Shown here piece by piece: positions 51,216 through 59,499 of a DNA stretch of 64,000 nucleotides. Made by a program: the position numbers and the translations under genes. The notes beneath the pieces were generated by a model. It worked only from the letters and a program-made list of their open reading frames with translations. It was not told the DNA's origin and ran no database searches. Origin of the DNA: Gordonia sp049847105 (GTDB lineage: Bacteria; Actinomycetota; Actinomycetes; Mycobacteriales; Mycobacteriaceae); assembly GCF_049847105.1 (NCBI RefSeq), contig NZ_JBNCNS010000001.1, forward strand, positions 496,001 to 560,000. Direction: 5' to 3'. Position 1 is the first letter of the stretch; each line of letters starts with the position of its first letter.

Positions 51216-51239
51216 TTCAGTTAGTGGTGATTAACTGAA
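51216..51239. promoter_or_regulatory. Operator palindrome upstream of accD
   Basis: TTCAGTTA-8-TAACTGAA, perfect 8-base arms, starting 7 bases upstream of the accD ATG. The size and symmetry suit a TetR dimer. The TetR gene at 55.2 kb (BkaR-like) is the obvious candidate. Confidence 0.65.
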
Positions 51240-51311
51240 CCGCATCGTACGTCAGCCCGGTGCGACTTGTCACGTGCCCTTCCCGACACTCATCACATTC
51301 TCGCAGCCGAC

Positions 51312-51340
51312 GTGACGCGGCTCACGAAATTTCGTACTGT
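51312..51340 (+). promoter_or_regulatory. Possible promoter of the oxidoreductase gene
   Basis: GTGACG (51312-51317), 17-base spacer, TACTGT (51335-51340), 100 bases before the ATG. It is the best sigma-70-like pair in the gap. Read by eye only. Confidence 0.35.
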
Positions 51341-51440
51341 GGTGTCAGGCCCACCACCCACGGGCCCACATAACCGACGCCCGCGACGCCACCACCCACC
51401 GGCTTCGTGGACCGACATATGAAGAAGGCCAGGTAACCCC

Positions 51441-54400
51441 ATGACCCTCGCAGACGACCGCGCGCGCCGAGTAGGTGCGCACACCGAAGCCGGTTCACGC
51501 GGCGCCCCGATTCCCGGGGGCGCGACATTCTCCCTCGACGACCGCTACACGCGTGAGTCGGGCACCATCTACCTCACCGGCATCCAAGCGCTGGTCCGAA
51601 TGGTCCGCGACCGCGCTCGCATCGATCGGCTGCAGAATCTGCGGACCGCCTCCTTCATCTCCGGTTACGAGGGCTCGCCGCTGGCCGGCTACGACCTGGA
51701 GATCGCCCGTCGCCGCACCTACCTCGAGCCCTACGACATCGTCCACCGCCCCGGGCTGAACGAGGAGATCGCGGCGACATCGGTGATGGGTTCCCAGGTG
51801 GCCGGGCAGGTGGGGCATCTCGCCCCGGACGCCGCGGGACATGCCCGCGACGGGGTGGTCGGCTACTGGTACGGCAAGGCTCCAGGCCTGGACCGCGCCA
51901 CCGATGCGTTGCGGCACGCCAACCTGATCGGCACGCACCCCGCCGGTGGAGCGGTCGCACTGGTCGGCGACGACCCGGGCGCGAAGAGTTCGACGGTCCC
52001 GTGCGCGTCGGAGATGGCGCTCGCGGATCTGTACATGCCGATCCTCTACCCTGCCGATTCCCAGGACATCCTCGATCTCGGCGTGCACGCCGCGGTGATG
52101 AGTCGAGCCAGCGGCCTGTGGACCTCGATGAAGATCTCCGCGCACGTCGCCGACGGCGCCTCCACCGCCATGGTGGATCCGGCCCGGATCATGCCGGTCT
52201 ACGGAGACCTCGGCACCAGCCCACACGTTCCGAGCGGTCGTCTGCTGGGCGCGAATCTGATGGAGCTGGAACAGAATCAGCTCACCACCCGCATCCCGCG
52301 TGCGCTCGAGTACGCGCGCCTCAACGGGATCAACCGGATCACCGTGTCGAGCCCCGACGACCACATCGGCATCGTCGCCGCAGGCAAGACCTATCTCGAC
52401 CTCCGGGAGGCGCTGCGCCTGATGCGCATCAGCGACGACGATCTGTGCCGTCTCGGCGTCCGCATCCTGAAGCTCGGGATGGTGTACCCGATCGAGCGAG
52501 ACATCCTGAACCGCTTCATGTTCGACACCGCAACCGGCGAACTCGACGAGGTCATCGTGATCGAGGAGAAACGCGACTTCATCGAGACGATGATGCGTGA
52601 CATTCTCTTCCGACACCCTCGTGCTCCTCGGATCGTCGGCAAGACGAACGAGGACGGCTCGACGCTCTTCTCGAGATTCGGCGAACTCGACGTCGACGCC
52701 GTCTCCCGCGGCCTCGCCCAACGCCTCGCGCACCACCATCACATCGACGCCGCGCAGAACTGGCTCGACCGCAAATCGCAGCGGCGCGGGCGGATCGAAC
52801 TGCCGCTCGCCGTCCGCACGCCCTACTTCTGCTCCGGCTGCCCGCACAACAGCTCTACCAAGGTATCCGACGACACACTCGTCGGAGCCGGGATCGGTTG
52901 TCACGCCATGGTTCTGCTGATGGACCCCCGTCAGGTAGGAGACATCGCCGGCGTCACCCAGATGGGCGGCGAGGGCGCACAGTGGCTGGGAATGGCGCCA
53001 TTCGTGACCGCCGACCACTTCGTTCAGAACGTCGGCGACGGGACCTTCATGCACTCGGCATCGCTGGCCCTGCGCGCGGCGGTCGCGGCGGGCGAGAACA
53101 TCACCTACAAGTTGCTGTACAACGGAACCGTGGCGATGACCGGCGGCCAGGATCCCGTGGGCGCCATGGGCTTGCCCCGTCTGACGTCGTTGCTGATCGA
53201 CGAGGGCGTCGCCCGAATCGTGGTGACCTCCGACGATCCCAAGCGCACCAAAGCCCTCGCACTCCCCGGAAGTGTCGAGATACGTCACCGGGACGAGATG
53301 CTCGACGTACAGACCGAACTGGCCGCGGTCGACGGCGTGACGGTGCTGATCCACGACCAGCATTGCGCTGCGGAGGAACGCCGGAAGCGCAAGCGCGGCA
53401 CCGTCGAGACCCCCAATCAGCGCGTGATGATCAACGAGCGCATCTGTGAGGGCTGCGGCGACTGCGGCGAGAAGTCGAACTGTCTCTCCGTTCATCCGGT
53501 CCAGACCGAGTTCGGCCGCAAGACCCGGATCGACCAGAGTTCCTGCAACCTCGACTTCTCGTGTCTGAAGGGCGACTGCCCGTCCTTCGTGACCGTCACG
53601 CCCGGAACACGCCGCGTAAGCGCGCGGGCCGACGACATCGCCGACACGGCACTGCCGACGCCGGACGTCCCGGAACTCCGTGACACATTCACCCTGCGGG
53701 TCACCGGAATCGGCGGCACCGGCGTGGTGACCGTGTCGCAGGTCCTGGCCACCGCGGCGGTGTTGGACGGGCACGCCGCCCGCACCGTGGACATGACCGG
53801 CCTCGCCCAGAAGGGCGGTGCGGTGGTGAGCGATGTGAAGGTGTCGCCGGGAGTCATCGAGCAGGCCGCCAAGGTCGCCTCCGATGATTGCGACCTCTAC
53901 CTGGTGTGCGATCCCCTCGTCGGCACCGATCCCGTCAACCTGAAGGTCGCGGCGCCGGACAAGACGGTGGCCGTGGTCTCGACGACCGAGATCCCCACGG
54001 GCGCGATGGTCATCGACACCTCGGTCGGCTTCCCGGCCGCCCACCAGGTCCACTCCGCAATCGACGCCAAGGTGTCACGTGCGGTTTACCTCGACCCGGG
54101 TGCGCTCTCGACCGGGTTGTTCGGCGACGAGCAGTACGCCAACATGCTCATGGTCGGGGCGGCATATCAGGCAGGTGCGCTGGCGATCTCGGCAGAGTCC
54201 GTGGAGCGTGCCATCGAACTCAACGGCGTCGCCGTGGAGGCCAACACGCAGGCCTTCCGCCGTGGTCGGCAGATCGTCGACGACCCGGATGCCGTGACGG
54301 ACGCGCTCGCGGCTCTGCACGGTTCGTCGTCACCGGACATCATCCCGAGCGACCGTGCCGCGTCGGCGGTCACGGCGCTGGATATTGTCGACGACGACCT

Positions 54401-55016
54401 CGCCCACGCGATCGCGGCCCGATACGACGAGTTGATCGCCTACGCAAACGAGCGTTATGCGCGTCGGTATCTCGAGCTGGTGGAGCGGGTGCACAGGGCC
54501 GGCCACGGCGATGGATTGACCGGCGCCGTGGCCCGCAACCTCTACAAGCTCATGGCCTACAAGGACGAGTACGAGGTGGCCCGGCTGACGCAGGATGCGG
54601 CTTTCGCTTCACGAATCGCCGAGCAATTCGGCGACGACGCCGAGGTCGCCGTGCGGCTGCATCCGCCGACGTTGCGTCATCTCGGGATGCGCGAGAAGAT
54701 ATCGCTCGGGGCCTGGGCGGATCGGCCGCTGGCCGGTCTCGCAAAGATGAAGCGCCTGCGCGGTACCAAGCTGGACCCGTTCGGACACAATGAGATCCGC
54801 CGGACCGAGCGCGCATTGATCGTCGAGTACCGCGAGATCGTCGAGGCGATCCTCGCGGGGCTGTCGAGCGGCCGGATCGGCACCGAACAGCTGCCGTCCG
54901 CTGTCGCACTCGCCGACCTGCCGGACCTGGTCCGCGGCTACGAGAGCATCAAGATGGGCAATGTCGAGCACTACCGCGAGGAGGTCGTCAAACAGCGCGC
55001 GGCGCTGGGGATCTGA
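51441..55016 (+). CDS. Indolepyruvate:ferredoxin oxidoreductase family protein, IorA-IorB fusion (1191 aa)
   Basis: Single-chain thiamine-dependent 2-oxoacid:ferredoxin oxidoreductase. The N-terminal pyrimidine-binding part (SFISGYEGSPLAGYD; RPGLNEEIAATSVMGSQ) is followed by the thiamine-PP part (YFCSGCPHNSST, GIGCHAMVLLM, GGEGAQWLGMAPF). A Cys cluster near 665-715 (ICEGCGDCGEKSNC, CNLDFSCLKGDCPSF) would hold FeS, and a gamma/IorB-like domain follows (GIGGTGVVTVSQVLATAA, GLAQKGGAVVSDVKV). It likely decarboxylates aromatic or branched 2-oxoacids to acyl-CoAs. Being divergent from the leucine-type cluster, it could supply isovaleryl-CoA; this is inference. Confidence 0.9.
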   Translation: MTLADDRARRVGAHTEAGSRGAPIPGGATFSLDDRYTRESGTIYLTGIQALVRMVRDRARIDRLQNLRTASFISGYEGSPLAGYDLEIARRRTYLEPYDIVHRPGLNEEIAATSVMGSQVAGQVGHLAPDAAGHARDGVVGYWYGKAPGLDRATDALRHANLIGTHPAGGAVALVGDDPGAKSSTVPCASEMALADLYMPILYPADSQDILDLGVHAAVMSRASGLWTSMKISAHVADGASTAMVDPARIMPVYGDLGTSPHVPSGRLLGANLMELEQNQLTTRIPRALEYARLNGINRITVSSPDDHIGIVAAGKTYLDLREALRLMRISDDDLCRLGVRILKLGMVYPIERDILNRFMFDTATGELDEVIVIEEKRDFIETMMRDILFRHPRAPRIVGKTNEDGSTLFSRFGELDVDAVSRGLAQRLAHHHHIDAAQNWLDRKSQRRGRIELPLAVRTPYFCSGCPHNSSTKVSDDTLVGAGIGCHAMVLLMDPRQVGDIAGVTQMGGEGAQWLGMAPFVTADHFVQNVGDGTFMHSASLALRAAVAAGENITYKLLYNGTVAMTGGQDPVGAMGLPRLTSLLIDEGVARIVVTSDDPKRTKALALPGSVEIRHRDEMLDVQTELAAVDGVTVLIHDQHCAAEERRKRKRGTVETPNQRVMINERICEGCGDCGEKSNCLSVHPVQTEFGRKTRIDQSSCNLDFSCLKGDCPSFVTVTPGTRRVSARADDIADTALPTPDVPELRDTFTLRVTGIGGTGVVTVSQVLATAAVLDGHAARTVDMTGLAQKGGAVVSDVKVSPGVIEQAAKVASDDCDLYLVCDPLVGTDPVNLKVAAPDKTVAVVSTTEIPTGAMVIDTSVGFPAAHQVHSAIDAKVSRAVYLDPGALSTGLFGDEQYANMLMVGAAYQAGALAISAESVERAIELNGVAVEANTQAFRRGRQIVDDPDAVTDALAALHGSSSPDIIPSDRAASAVTALDIVDDDLAHAIAARYDELIAYANERYARRYLELVERVHRAGHGDGLTGAVARNLYKLMAYKDEYEVARLTQDAAFASRIAEQFGDDAEVAVRLHPPTLRHLGMREKISLGAWADRPLAGLAKMKRLRGTKLDPFGHNEIRRTERALIVEYREIVEAILAGLSSGRIGTEQLPSAVALADLPDLVRGYESIKMGNVEHYREEVVKQRAALGI

Positions 55017-55028
55017 CCGTGCGCGATT

Positions 55029-55179
55029 GGTCTCGATACGTTTCCGTCGCTACGCTCCTCCACTACTCGACCGGCGAACCCCAACCGCCGGTCGAGTAGC
55101 CCGCGAGCGAAGCGACCCGACGAACCCCAACCGCCGGTCGAGTAGCCCGCGAGCGAAGCGAGCCGGCGTATCGAGACCA
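55029..55179. repeat. Intergenic repeat cluster with perfect 41-bp direct repeat
   Basis: A 41-bp unit (55075-55115 and 55121-55161) containing GTCGAGTAGCCCGCGAGCGA is repeated with 46-base period. An inverted copy with TCTCGATACG lies at 55029-55070. It separates the oxidoreductase and the convergent TetR gene, with arms able to form long hairpins. Confidence 0.8.
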
Positions 55180-55184
55180 CGAGA

Positions 55185-55811
55185 TCACTCCGCCCGCAAC
55201 GCTGCCCACGCCATCGCGCCGAGCACGGCGCGCAGGCCCGGTTCCGGGTAGGCCGGGAGACGCGGCGACGAGTTCAGCAGACCGAACGTGGCATGCACTC
55301 GCACCCGGGCCTCATCGCGGTCGAGCGCACCGACGCCCGCGGTCACGTACACGGCCAGCAGCACGTCGACCCACTGCTCCACGTAGCGCCGCTGCAGGGA
55401 TCGCACCCGATGATTCGCGGCCGGTGTCAGCGACGACAGGTCGCGGTCTTGCACTGCGATCAGATCGGGCTTGGTGACGAGCACGTCGATGTGGAAGCGG
55501 ATCAGATCGTGCAGCGTCTGCTCAGGTGCACCGTCACGGGCGACGACCTCCGCGCCGCCGTCATGCAGTCGCTGACTGATGTCGACGAGCATCTCGTCGA
55601 GTAGGTCGGTCTTCGACGAGAAATGACGGTACATCGCCGGGCCACTGACGCCCACCGCTCCGCCGATGTCCTCCAGGGTCACCCCGGCAAAGCCACGGGC
55701 CGCCATCAGGCGCGCGGCGGCCTCGAGCAATTCGGCCCGCCGCGCCGCCTTCGCCTGCCCGCGACGGGTGCGCGCAGGCTGCTCGGATGACGAGGTTGGC
55801 GACGTGGTCAT
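55185..55811 (-). CDS. TetR-family repressor, BkaR-like (208 aa)
   Basis: The N-terminal helix-turn-helix is clear: RRAELLEAAARLMAARGFAG, VTLEDIGGAVGVSGPAMYRH, FSSKTDLLDEML. The ligand domain ends RLPAYPEPGLRAVLGAMAWA. The ATG at 55811 begins MTTSPTSSSEQ, a Ser/Thr/Arg-rich lead; longer readings are frame extensions. Context resembles Rv2506 (BkaR), a repressor of branched-chain amino-acid catabolism next to the accD1 cluster. The likely target is the palindrome at 51216-51239. Confidence 0.85.
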   Translation of the reverse strand: MTTSPTSSSEQPARTRRGQAKAARRAELLEAAARLMAARGFAGVTLEDIGGAVGVSGPAMYRHFSSKTDLLDEMLVDISQRLHDGGAEVVARDGAPEQTLHDLIRFHIDVLVTKPDLIAVQDRDLSSLTPAANHRVRSLQRRYVEQWVDVLLAVYVTAGVGALDRDEARVRVHATFGLLNSSPRLPAYPEPGLRAVLGAMAWAALRAE

Positions 55812-55854
55812 GATGAGTTCGCACTCTACCGCCGCGTCGGTCACATCATGGCCG

Positions 55855-56475
55855 TCACCAGCCGTTGACGTGCAGGATGTCGTCGAGGGGTTTGCGGCCG
55901 GCCGGCTTGAAGTCGGTACCCGTGTAGTACGCGACGGGCAGCAGCACCCCCTGGTGAACGGAGTCCGGGATGCCCAGGAGCTCGGCGACCTCACGTTCAT
56001 AGGTCAGGTGCAGAGTCGTCCAGGCAGATCCCAATCCGCGAGCACGCAGCGCGAGCTGCAGACTCCACGCGCCCGGCAGCAACGAACCCCAGAGACCCGC
56101 CTGGTTGCCCGCCGGGAGTTCGCCTCCGCTGTAGATCGCACCGATCACCAGAACCGGCACCTGCCCCATCGTGTCGGCCAGGTACTGCGCGCTCGACGCG
56201 ACGCGGCGGGCGGTGTCGTCGGCCCTGGGCTGGTTCGCCGAGTACGCGGCGAACGACTTCGCATAGAGGTCGGCCACCTTCTGTCTGATGTCCGGCTCGG
56301 TCACCACGATCCAGTGCCAACCCTGACTGTTGCTTCCCGACGGCGCCTGCAGCGCCACCTCCAGCGCCTCGGTGACGATCTCCAGTGGCACCGGACGTTC
56401 CAGGTCGAGACGCTTGCGCACCGAACGTGTGGTGGTGAGCAGTTCATCGGGGTCCAGCGGTAACAGGTCCGTCAT
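55855..56475 (-). CDS. Nitroreductase-family FMN oxidoreductase (206 aa)
   Basis: FMN-binding nitroreductase fold: TTRSVRKRLDL near the start, APSGSNSQGWHWIVVTE (FMN loop), and WSLQLALRARGLGSAWTT with GIPDSVHQGVLLPVAYYTG later. It is probably NAD(P)H-dependent. The ATG at 56475 gives MTDLLPLDPDELL. It is 43 bases upstream of the TetR gene on the same strand, so they may be co-transcribed. The substrate is unknown. Confidence 0.88.
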   Translation of the reverse strand: MTDLLPLDPDELLTTTRSVRKRLDLERPVPLEIVTEALEVALQAPSGSNSQGWHWIVVTEPDIRQKVADLYAKSFAAYSANQPRADDTARRVASSAQYLADTMGQVPVLVIGAIYSGGELPAGNQAGLWGSLLPGAWSLQLALRARGLGSAWTTLHLTYEREVAELLGIPDSVHQGVLLPVAYYTGTDFKPAGRKPLDDILHVNGW

Positions 56476-56599
56476 GCGAGATCCTCCATTGTCGAAAATG
56501 CCGGTCGGCCATCGTGAGACCACTCTCCAGCTTGGCCGCACGAGGCGACGATGTCGATGCCGGCCGCCCGACCTGCCGCGATGGCACGGCTCGGGAATC

Positions 56600-56998
56600 T
56601 CACCGGAGCAGGCCATACCGACGGAGGTGGTCGACCAACCCGTCGGTCAGCGGCAACTCGTTCAGCTCGCACGCTGCGACCCATCGGGCATCCGCAGCGT
56701 CGTCGCCGGCCCGGATCGTGCCCGAACGGTATTCGGCCACGAAGTCGTGGACCTCGTACAGCACGTCGTCGTCGCCCGGGATGTCGACCACCCACGCTTG
56801 TGCCCCCACCTCCACGATGAGACCCGTCTCCTCCTCGACCTCACGCGCGGCCGCAGCGGGGAGCGTCTCCCCTGGCTCGACCTTGCCGCCCGGCACGCTC
56901 CAACGGCCGGCCTGTGGCGGATACCGGCGCTGTACCAGTAGCAGCCGGTCGGCGGAATCCCAGACGACGGCTCCGACCCCGACGACACGCCGGGTCAC
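56600..56998 (-). CDS. NUDIX hydrolase (132 aa)
   Basis: The complete NUDIX box GGKVEPGETLPAAAAREVEEETG (G-x5-E-x7-REUxEE-x-G) spans about residues 38-60, within a VVGVGAVVWDSADRLLLVQR beta-grasp start. It hydrolyses nucleoside-diphosphate-linked compounds; the substrate is not evident. The GTG at 56998 overlaps the stop of the upstream carboxyltransferase gene by 4 bases. The 460-residue reading upstream is that gene's shadow. Confidence 0.9.
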   Translation of the reverse strand: MTRRVVGVGAVVWDSADRLLLVQRRYPPQAGRWSVPGGKVEPGETLPAAAAREVEEETGLIVEVGAQAWVVDIPGDDDVLYEVHDFVAEYRSGTIRAGDDAADARWVAACELNELPLTDGLVDHLRRYGLLR

Positions 56999-58446
56999 CT
57001 GCCGACTCTGGGGACGCGAGTTCGACGGGAGTACGACGGTGTCGGTCCGCAAGCCAGTTCCGCGGCGATCGCCGATCGGAGACGAGCCATCCCGTCGGGT
57101 GCCATCACCTCGACCAGACGATCGACGGTGCCGTCGGCGAACAATGCGCCTGCGACGATCCCCTGGTCGGCAGCCAACTCTGCCGCGTGGTCGGTGTCTC
57201 GGTGCACGATGAGGCTGGAACCTTCCGGCGGCAGGGGCGACAGCCACGCATCGGTCGCCGCGATCCTGCGGTCCGCCGGGAAAATGGCCAGCGCCGCCCC
57301 ACCCGCACCCTGCCCGAGCAGAACCGAGACGGTCGGAACCGGGACCGCCACGAGTTCCGCTGTGCAGCGGGCGATCTCGGAGGCCAGCCCGGACTCTTCG
57401 GCTGTCACCGACAATTCGGCACCCGGGGTGTCGATGACGGTGACCACCGGCAAACCCAGGTCGGTCGCCATGGTCATCCCGCGTCGCGCAACTCGGAGAT
57501 CGACCGGACCGATCAGTTCCCCGCCCGCCTGTATCCGCCGGTCGTGCCCGATCACCACCGCCGAATTGCCGCCGAACCTGTGGAGCGCCAACCACAACGG
57601 CGCATTGCCACGGAGCACGACAGCGCCATCCACCGCCAGGAGCTCCTTCAGTCCGGGCCGATCCGGCGCCCTGGTCGCGACGACGGCGTCCCAGGCCGTG
57701 CCGGTGTTCGGAGGGTCCGAGCGCGGGTCGGTCTGCGCGTCCCCCTGCCGGTTCGCTCCCGGCGCCGTGGCGGACAGCACCGCGAGCGTTTCTCCGACGA
57801 CGGCGGCAAGACGGTCGGTCGGCACAACGGAATCCACCAACCCTCGTCGCTGCAGATTCTCCGACGTCTGGACGTTCGCGGGGAACGGCTCGCCGTACAG
57901 CCCTTGGTAGACACGGGGACCGAGGAACCCGACGAGCGCCGACGGCTCCGCCCAGGTCACGTGCCCGAGGGAACCCCACGACGCGAACACCCCACCCGTC
58001 GTCGGGTGTCGGAGGTACACCAGGTACAGGAGCCCGGCAGCCTTGTGCGCGTTGACCGCGCCCGTGATCGCAACCATCTGCAGGAACGCCGCCGTGCCTT
58101 CCTGCATTCTGGTCCCACCCGACGCCGGGAGGGCCAGCACGGGGATCCTCTCCTGTGTCGCCCGTTCGATCGCCGCGACCACTCGCTTACCGGCGCTCCG
58201 GCCGATCGACCCGCCGAGGAAGCCGAATTCGCTGACCACCACGGCCACCCGGACATCGCGGACGCGACCGGATCCGGTGATCACCGATTCATCCAGCCCG
58301 GTGTGCTCACGCGCCCGGGCGAGCGAGGACCGATATCGCGGGTCGGTCGGCTCCCAGCCGACGGGAGCATCCCATCTCTCGAATGTGCCGTGATCGAACA
58401 GCGATTCGACCAGACTGCTGGCATCGGCGCGCGGGCGATCGGTCAC
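56995..58446 (-). CDS. AccD3-like acyl-CoA carboxylase carboxyltransferase, fused beta/alpha type (483 aa)
   Basis: Crotonase-fold carboxyltransferase with two halves. The beta-like half has VVVSEFGFLGGSIGRSAGKR and VLALPASGGTRMQEGTAAFL; the alpha-like half has GLPVVTVIDTPGAELSVTAEESG and VSVLLGQGAGGAALAIF. This arrangement is that of AccD3 in mycobacteria, which lacks a dedicated biotin subunit next door. The GTG at 58446 (VTDRPRADA) is preferred over the upstream ATG at 58494. It is coupled to the NUDIX gene. The acyl-CoA substrate is unknown. Confidence 0.85.
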   Translation of the reverse strand: MTDRPRADASSLVESLFDHGTFERWDAPVGWEPTDPRYRSSLARAREHTGLDESVITGSGRVRDVRVAVVVSEFGFLGGSIGRSAGKRVVAAIERATQERIPVLALPASGGTRMQEGTAAFLQMVAITGAVNAHKAAGLLYLVYLRHPTTGGVFASWGSLGHVTWAEPSALVGFLGPRVYQGLYGEPFPANVQTSENLQRRGLVDSVVPTDRLAAVVGETLAVLSATAPGANRQGDAQTDPRSDPPNTGTAWDAVVATRAPDRPGLKELLAVDGAVVLRGNAPLWLALHRFGGNSAVVIGHDRRIQAGGELIGPVDLRVARRGMTMATDLGLPVVTVIDTPGAELSVTAEESGLASEIARCTAELVAVPVPTVSVLLGQGAGGAALAIFPADRRIAATDAWLSPLPPEGSSLIVHRDTDHAAELAADQGIVAGALFADGTVDRLVEVMAPDGMARLRSAIAAELACGPTPSYSRRTRVPRVGR

Positions 58447-58570
58447 CCTCACATCGTAGTGTGGCCCGCCCGCCGGACGACCGTTCGGAAACAATCGGCC
58501 CGGACCGGTGATTCGTGGCGCCCGCGGCGGTCATAATCGCGGAATACACTCACCCTGACAGGAGCTCACC

Positions 58571-59047
58571 ATGTCCGACTACACCGTGACGCGAACCACC
58601 ACGATCGCCGCGGCGCCTGAGGATATCTACCCGCTCATCGTCGATTTCCACCAGTGGAAGCGGTGGTCGCCGTGGGAGGGCCTCGACCCTGACCTCACAC
58701 GGGAGTATGCGGGGGCCGACAGCGGTGTCGGCGCGACGTACTCCTGGTCGGGAAACCGCAAGGCCGGCAAGGGCACGATGGAGATCACCGACGTCACGGA
58801 ACCCACCCGGATCGGCGTCGCCGTCGCGTTCGAGAAGCCGATGAAGTCGACCAGCACCAGTGTGTTCACCCTGGCGCCACGTGGCGCGCAGACCGAGATC
58901 ACCTGGACGATGACCGGACCGCACTCGTTGTTCTCGCGGATCGCCGGTCCGCTGGGACTGTTCGACAAGCTGATCGGGAAGGACTTCGAAAAGGGTTTGG
59001 CCGCATTGAAATCCGAATCAGAGATCGGACCCGCTCAGCGCGAGTAG
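58571..59047 (+). CDS. SRPBCC-family (polyketide cyclase/dehydrase-like) protein (158 aa)
   Basis: Ligand-binding START-like protein: SDYTVTRTTTIAAAPEDIYP, VDFHQWKRWSPWEGLDP, GKGTMEITDVTEPTRIGV and the final helix LFDKLIGKDFEKGLAALK. Members bind lipids or polyketides or act as toxins/chaperones; no catalytic residues are seen. It has a good ribosome-binding site, ACAGGAG, before the ATG. Its 3' end overlaps the convergent RDD gene by 13 bases. Confidence 0.9.
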   Translation: MSDYTVTRTTTIAAAPEDIYPLIVDFHQWKRWSPWEGLDPDLTREYAGADSGVGATYSWSGNRKAGKGTMEITDVTEPTRIGVAVAFEKPMKSTSTSVFTLAPRGAQTEITWTMTGPHSLFSRIAGPLGLFDKLIGKDFEKGLAALKSESEIGPAQRE

Positions 59048-59499
59048 ACCACCCGGGTCCGCAGCACGACGTCGGCCACCGATCGGCGTCGCCGGTCCAC
59101 CGCCACCCAGACCAGCCCGACGGCGAAGAACACGCAGCACAGCGCACGCAGCAGGGCGCCCACGGGACGCATGCGGTCGCCCTTGTGGTTCACCACACGC
59201 AGGCCCATCACCACCGACCCGAGCGTGCGCCCCGATACCGCCCAGCACAACGCGAGATAGGCGATCGACACGGCGATGAAACCCGTTGCGGTGAACACTG
59301 CATTGGGCTGCGGGAAGGAGAAGTCGCGGATACTGAAGAGGAGCCGCACCATGGCAAAGCCGAGGTAGGCGCCACTCAGGATCGCGAGCACCACCAGGAG
59401 GTCGAGAGATGCCGCAACCCCGCGGCTGACGATCCCCGCGTTCTTGCTGCTGTCGTGTATCGCCGGCGGATGTGCATGGGGAGGCAGGGCGTCACTCAT
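59035..59499 (-). CDS. RDD-family membrane protein (154 aa)
   Basis: RDD domain protein with helices at about 25-50, 65-85 and 110-130. The first Arg is in IVSRGVAASLDLLVVL and the domain's GRTLGSVVMGLRVVNHKGDRM signature is clear. The Asp normally paired with Arg is present in ASLD. It is probably a transport or sodium/proton-related accessory; the function is uncertain. The ATG at 59499 overlaps the upstream repeat-protein gene by 8 bases, so both are made together. Confidence 0.88.
   Translation of the reverse strand: MSDALPPHAHPPAIHDSSKNAGIVSRGVAASLDLLVVLAILSGAYLGFAMVRLLFSIRDFSFPQPNAVFTATGFIAVSIAYLALCWAVSGRTLGSVVMGLRVVNHKGDRMRPVGALLRALCCVFFAVGLVWVAVDRRRRSVADVVLRTRVVYSR

Noticed and set aside
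51495..54053. 852-codon minus-strand frame opposite the oxidoreductase
   Set aside because: Antisense shadow of the IorA-IorB fusion; its composition is His/Gly/Arg-rich and no motif is present.
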